Shown here in pieces: positions 63,174-64,000 of a stretch of 64,000 nt of DNA. The translations under genes and the position numbers were made by a program. Every line of letters starts with the position of its first letter. Positions within the stretch are counted from its first letter, which is position 1. The stretch comes from an uncultured Alphaproteobacteria bacterium (lineage in GTDB: Bacteria; Pseudomonadota; Alphaproteobacteria; Micavibrionales; Micavibrionaceae): contig CAMLJM010000006.1 in assembly GCA_946480475.1 (NCBI GenBank), forward strand, positions 23,206-87,205. Reading direction: 5' to 3'. The notes under the pieces were generated by a model. That model was not told the DNA's origin. It worked only from the letters and a program-made list of their open reading frames with translations, and did no database searches.

Positions 63174-63806
63174 ATGGATTTTGAATCAAGCGGTTTGCCG
63201 CAGGATCACCGCATTAAACGCTGTTTCGAACGCATTCAGGAAATTTATAAGGCAGGTCTTAACAACGATGCTGACGATATGATTCAGCAATTGACACAGG
63301 TTGGATGCATTCTGGCTGAAGCATCGCCCATGGATAACCCGCCTGTCCCCCTGATCTGCGCCAGTTTCCTGATTTACTTGCCGGAAAATACTTACGAGTT
63401 TGATAATATCCGTCATGATTATGGGTACGATGTCTTTCAGGCAGTAAAAACACAGAAATCTTTTCATCCCCTGTTCCGCACCGCAGATTTTCTGAGCGAA
63501 GTTCTGCAAGATCGTGAAATTCATCCAGATGTACGTATGCTTTATATAGCCAAAAGCATCATGGGCCTTCGTCATCTGGCGCAATCATTCAGGCAGGATC
63601 CTAAACTGACTGAAAATGCTGCTATGTTTGAAAGCTATGAAGCATGCGTCCTGACAGGCAAAGGTTGTCGTGGAGCCAGCAATGCGCTGGATTATTTCTT
63701 TGAAGAAGAGGCTAAAACCTGCCATGCGCTCCTACGGGGGGAACCCGCGCATAGGCCGCAGCAACCTGCAAGACAACGCAGCGGGCAGAAGCCTATATTG
63801 CATTAA
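63174..63806 (+). CDS. protein of unknown function, 210 aa (intact parent of the 61617 remnant)
   Basis: Not recognised. A soluble, mostly helical protein beginning MDFESSGLPQDHRIKRCFERI, with IKRCFERIQEIYKAG and a C-terminal tail rich in Pro, Gln and Arg. GCAGGGATTTTATC precedes the ATG. Its leader and first 130 bp are duplicated at 61617-61777. An in-frame HPDVRMLYIAKSIMGLRHL is the longest hydrophobic-charged helix. It ends 15 bp before the tRNA-remnant region. Confidence 0.82.
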   Translation: MDFESSGLPQDHRIKRCFERIQEIYKAGLNNDADDMIQQLTQVGCILAEASPMDNPPVPLICASFLIYLPENTYEFDNIRHDYGYDVFQAVKTQKSFHPLFRTADFLSEVLQDREIHPDVRMLYIAKSIMGLRHLAQSFRQDPKLTENAAMFESYEACVLTGKGCRGASNALDYFFEEEAKTCHALLRGEPAHRPQQPARQRSGQKPILH

Positions 63807-63820
63807 GAGATATCTTGAAG

Positions 63821-63845
63821 TGGTCGGGGCAAGAGGATTTGAACC
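63821..63845 (-). repeat. duplicated 3' end of tRNA-Pro
   Basis: This 25-bp word is identical to 63922-63946, the encoded CCA, acceptor 3' half and T-arm of tRNA-Pro. The 5' half of a tRNA is absent here, so it is a remnant, not a gene. Two small hairpins (GCGGC/GCCGC and AGGAGG/CCTCCT) fill the 76 bp between the copies. Confidence 0.9.
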
Positions 63846-63921
63846 CCGCGCGGCAGAGCCGCGTCATTTAATACGGAGGAGGTCTCAAATCCTCCTAAAT
63901 GAATATCGATGGGAAACTTAA

Positions 63922-63998
<77 letters not shown>

Positions 63999-64000
63999 AA

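Noticed and set aside
63670..63921. 83-codon frame with the peptide GARGFEPRAAEP
   Set aside because: This peptide is the classic false translation of a tRNA 3' end; it covers the tRNA remnant.

Overview
This is a 64 kb stretch of a bacterial chromosome that reads as Alphaproteobacteria. The main pointers are a glycine-dependent 5-aminolevulinate synthase (hemA), an APH-fold homoserine kinase next to rnhA and ispH, an xseB-ispA-dxs block, a malic enzyme fused to a phosphotransacetylase-like domain, pyruvate phosphate dikinase, and several 17-kDa-antigen-like lipoproteins. Base composition is close to balanced and genes are tightly packed on both strands. No spacer longer than 300 bases lacks a gene. 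I see no insertion sequence, prophage, rRNA or CRISPR array. The exact genus cannot be fixed from sequence alone; a Micavibrio/Rhodospirillales-type organism is only a guess.

Layout. 1-5.2 kb: 5' part of serS, two N-formylglutamate amidohydrolase paralogues flanking folC, lipB, a hairpin repeat and Cu/Zn sodC. 5.3-11.2 kb: tRNA-Leu(GAG), maeB, mgtE, and an argP-like regulator divergent from a small unknown gene and a LysE/ArgO exporter. 11.3-18.9 kb: GNAT protein, penicillin-binding protein 1A, unknown 161-aa gene, a spacer with DnaA-box-like sites, rnhA-thrB, ispH, and a large lipoprotein. 18.9-31.1 kb: AGE epimerase, HDAC-family deacylase, xseB-ispA-dxs-HAD (isoprenoid precursors), sppA-aroC, a 253-aa unknown coupled to a KsgA-like methyltransferase, and fabI with a small membrane protein. 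31.3-43.6 kb: a 521-aa unknown, glycine-zipper lipoprotein, pdxH, htpG, two PfkB kinases, TetR regulator, hemA, a 58-aa YjfB-like motility protein, a response-regulator operon and a ThDP enzyme. 43.7-49.5 kb: a single-chain DUF433/PIN-like fusion, phhB, a zincin-family protein lacking its metal motif, a divergent macro-domain protein, a YejA-like binding protein, a lipoprotein and a GT9 glycosyltransferase. 49.5-64 kb: ygfZ, ppdK coupled to a tiny membrane protein, tandem unknown paralogues, a GNAT protein, two adjacent secreted repeat proteins, unknowns, an alpha2-type glycyl-tRNA synthetase, a Rap1a/Tai-like secreted protein, a decayed gene copy, a DJ-1/PfpI protein, the intact parent of that copy, and tRNA-Pro(CGG) with a duplicated 3' end.

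Most of the window is ordinary housekeeping. The less ordinary material is: the fused antitoxin-toxin-like gene at 43715, the metal-site-less zincin homologue at 44775, the two secreted proteins at 55608-56935 built on a shared ~13.5-residue repeat, the tandem paralogues at 53884-55038, the duplicated remnant at 61617-61777, and the 25-bp duplication of the tRNA-Pro 3' end. Several genuine proteins under 60 residues (53, 57 and 58 aa) are supported by strong ribosome-binding sites, translational coupling or family resemblance. All functional statements rest on reading the sequence and knowledge of families; no search was run.
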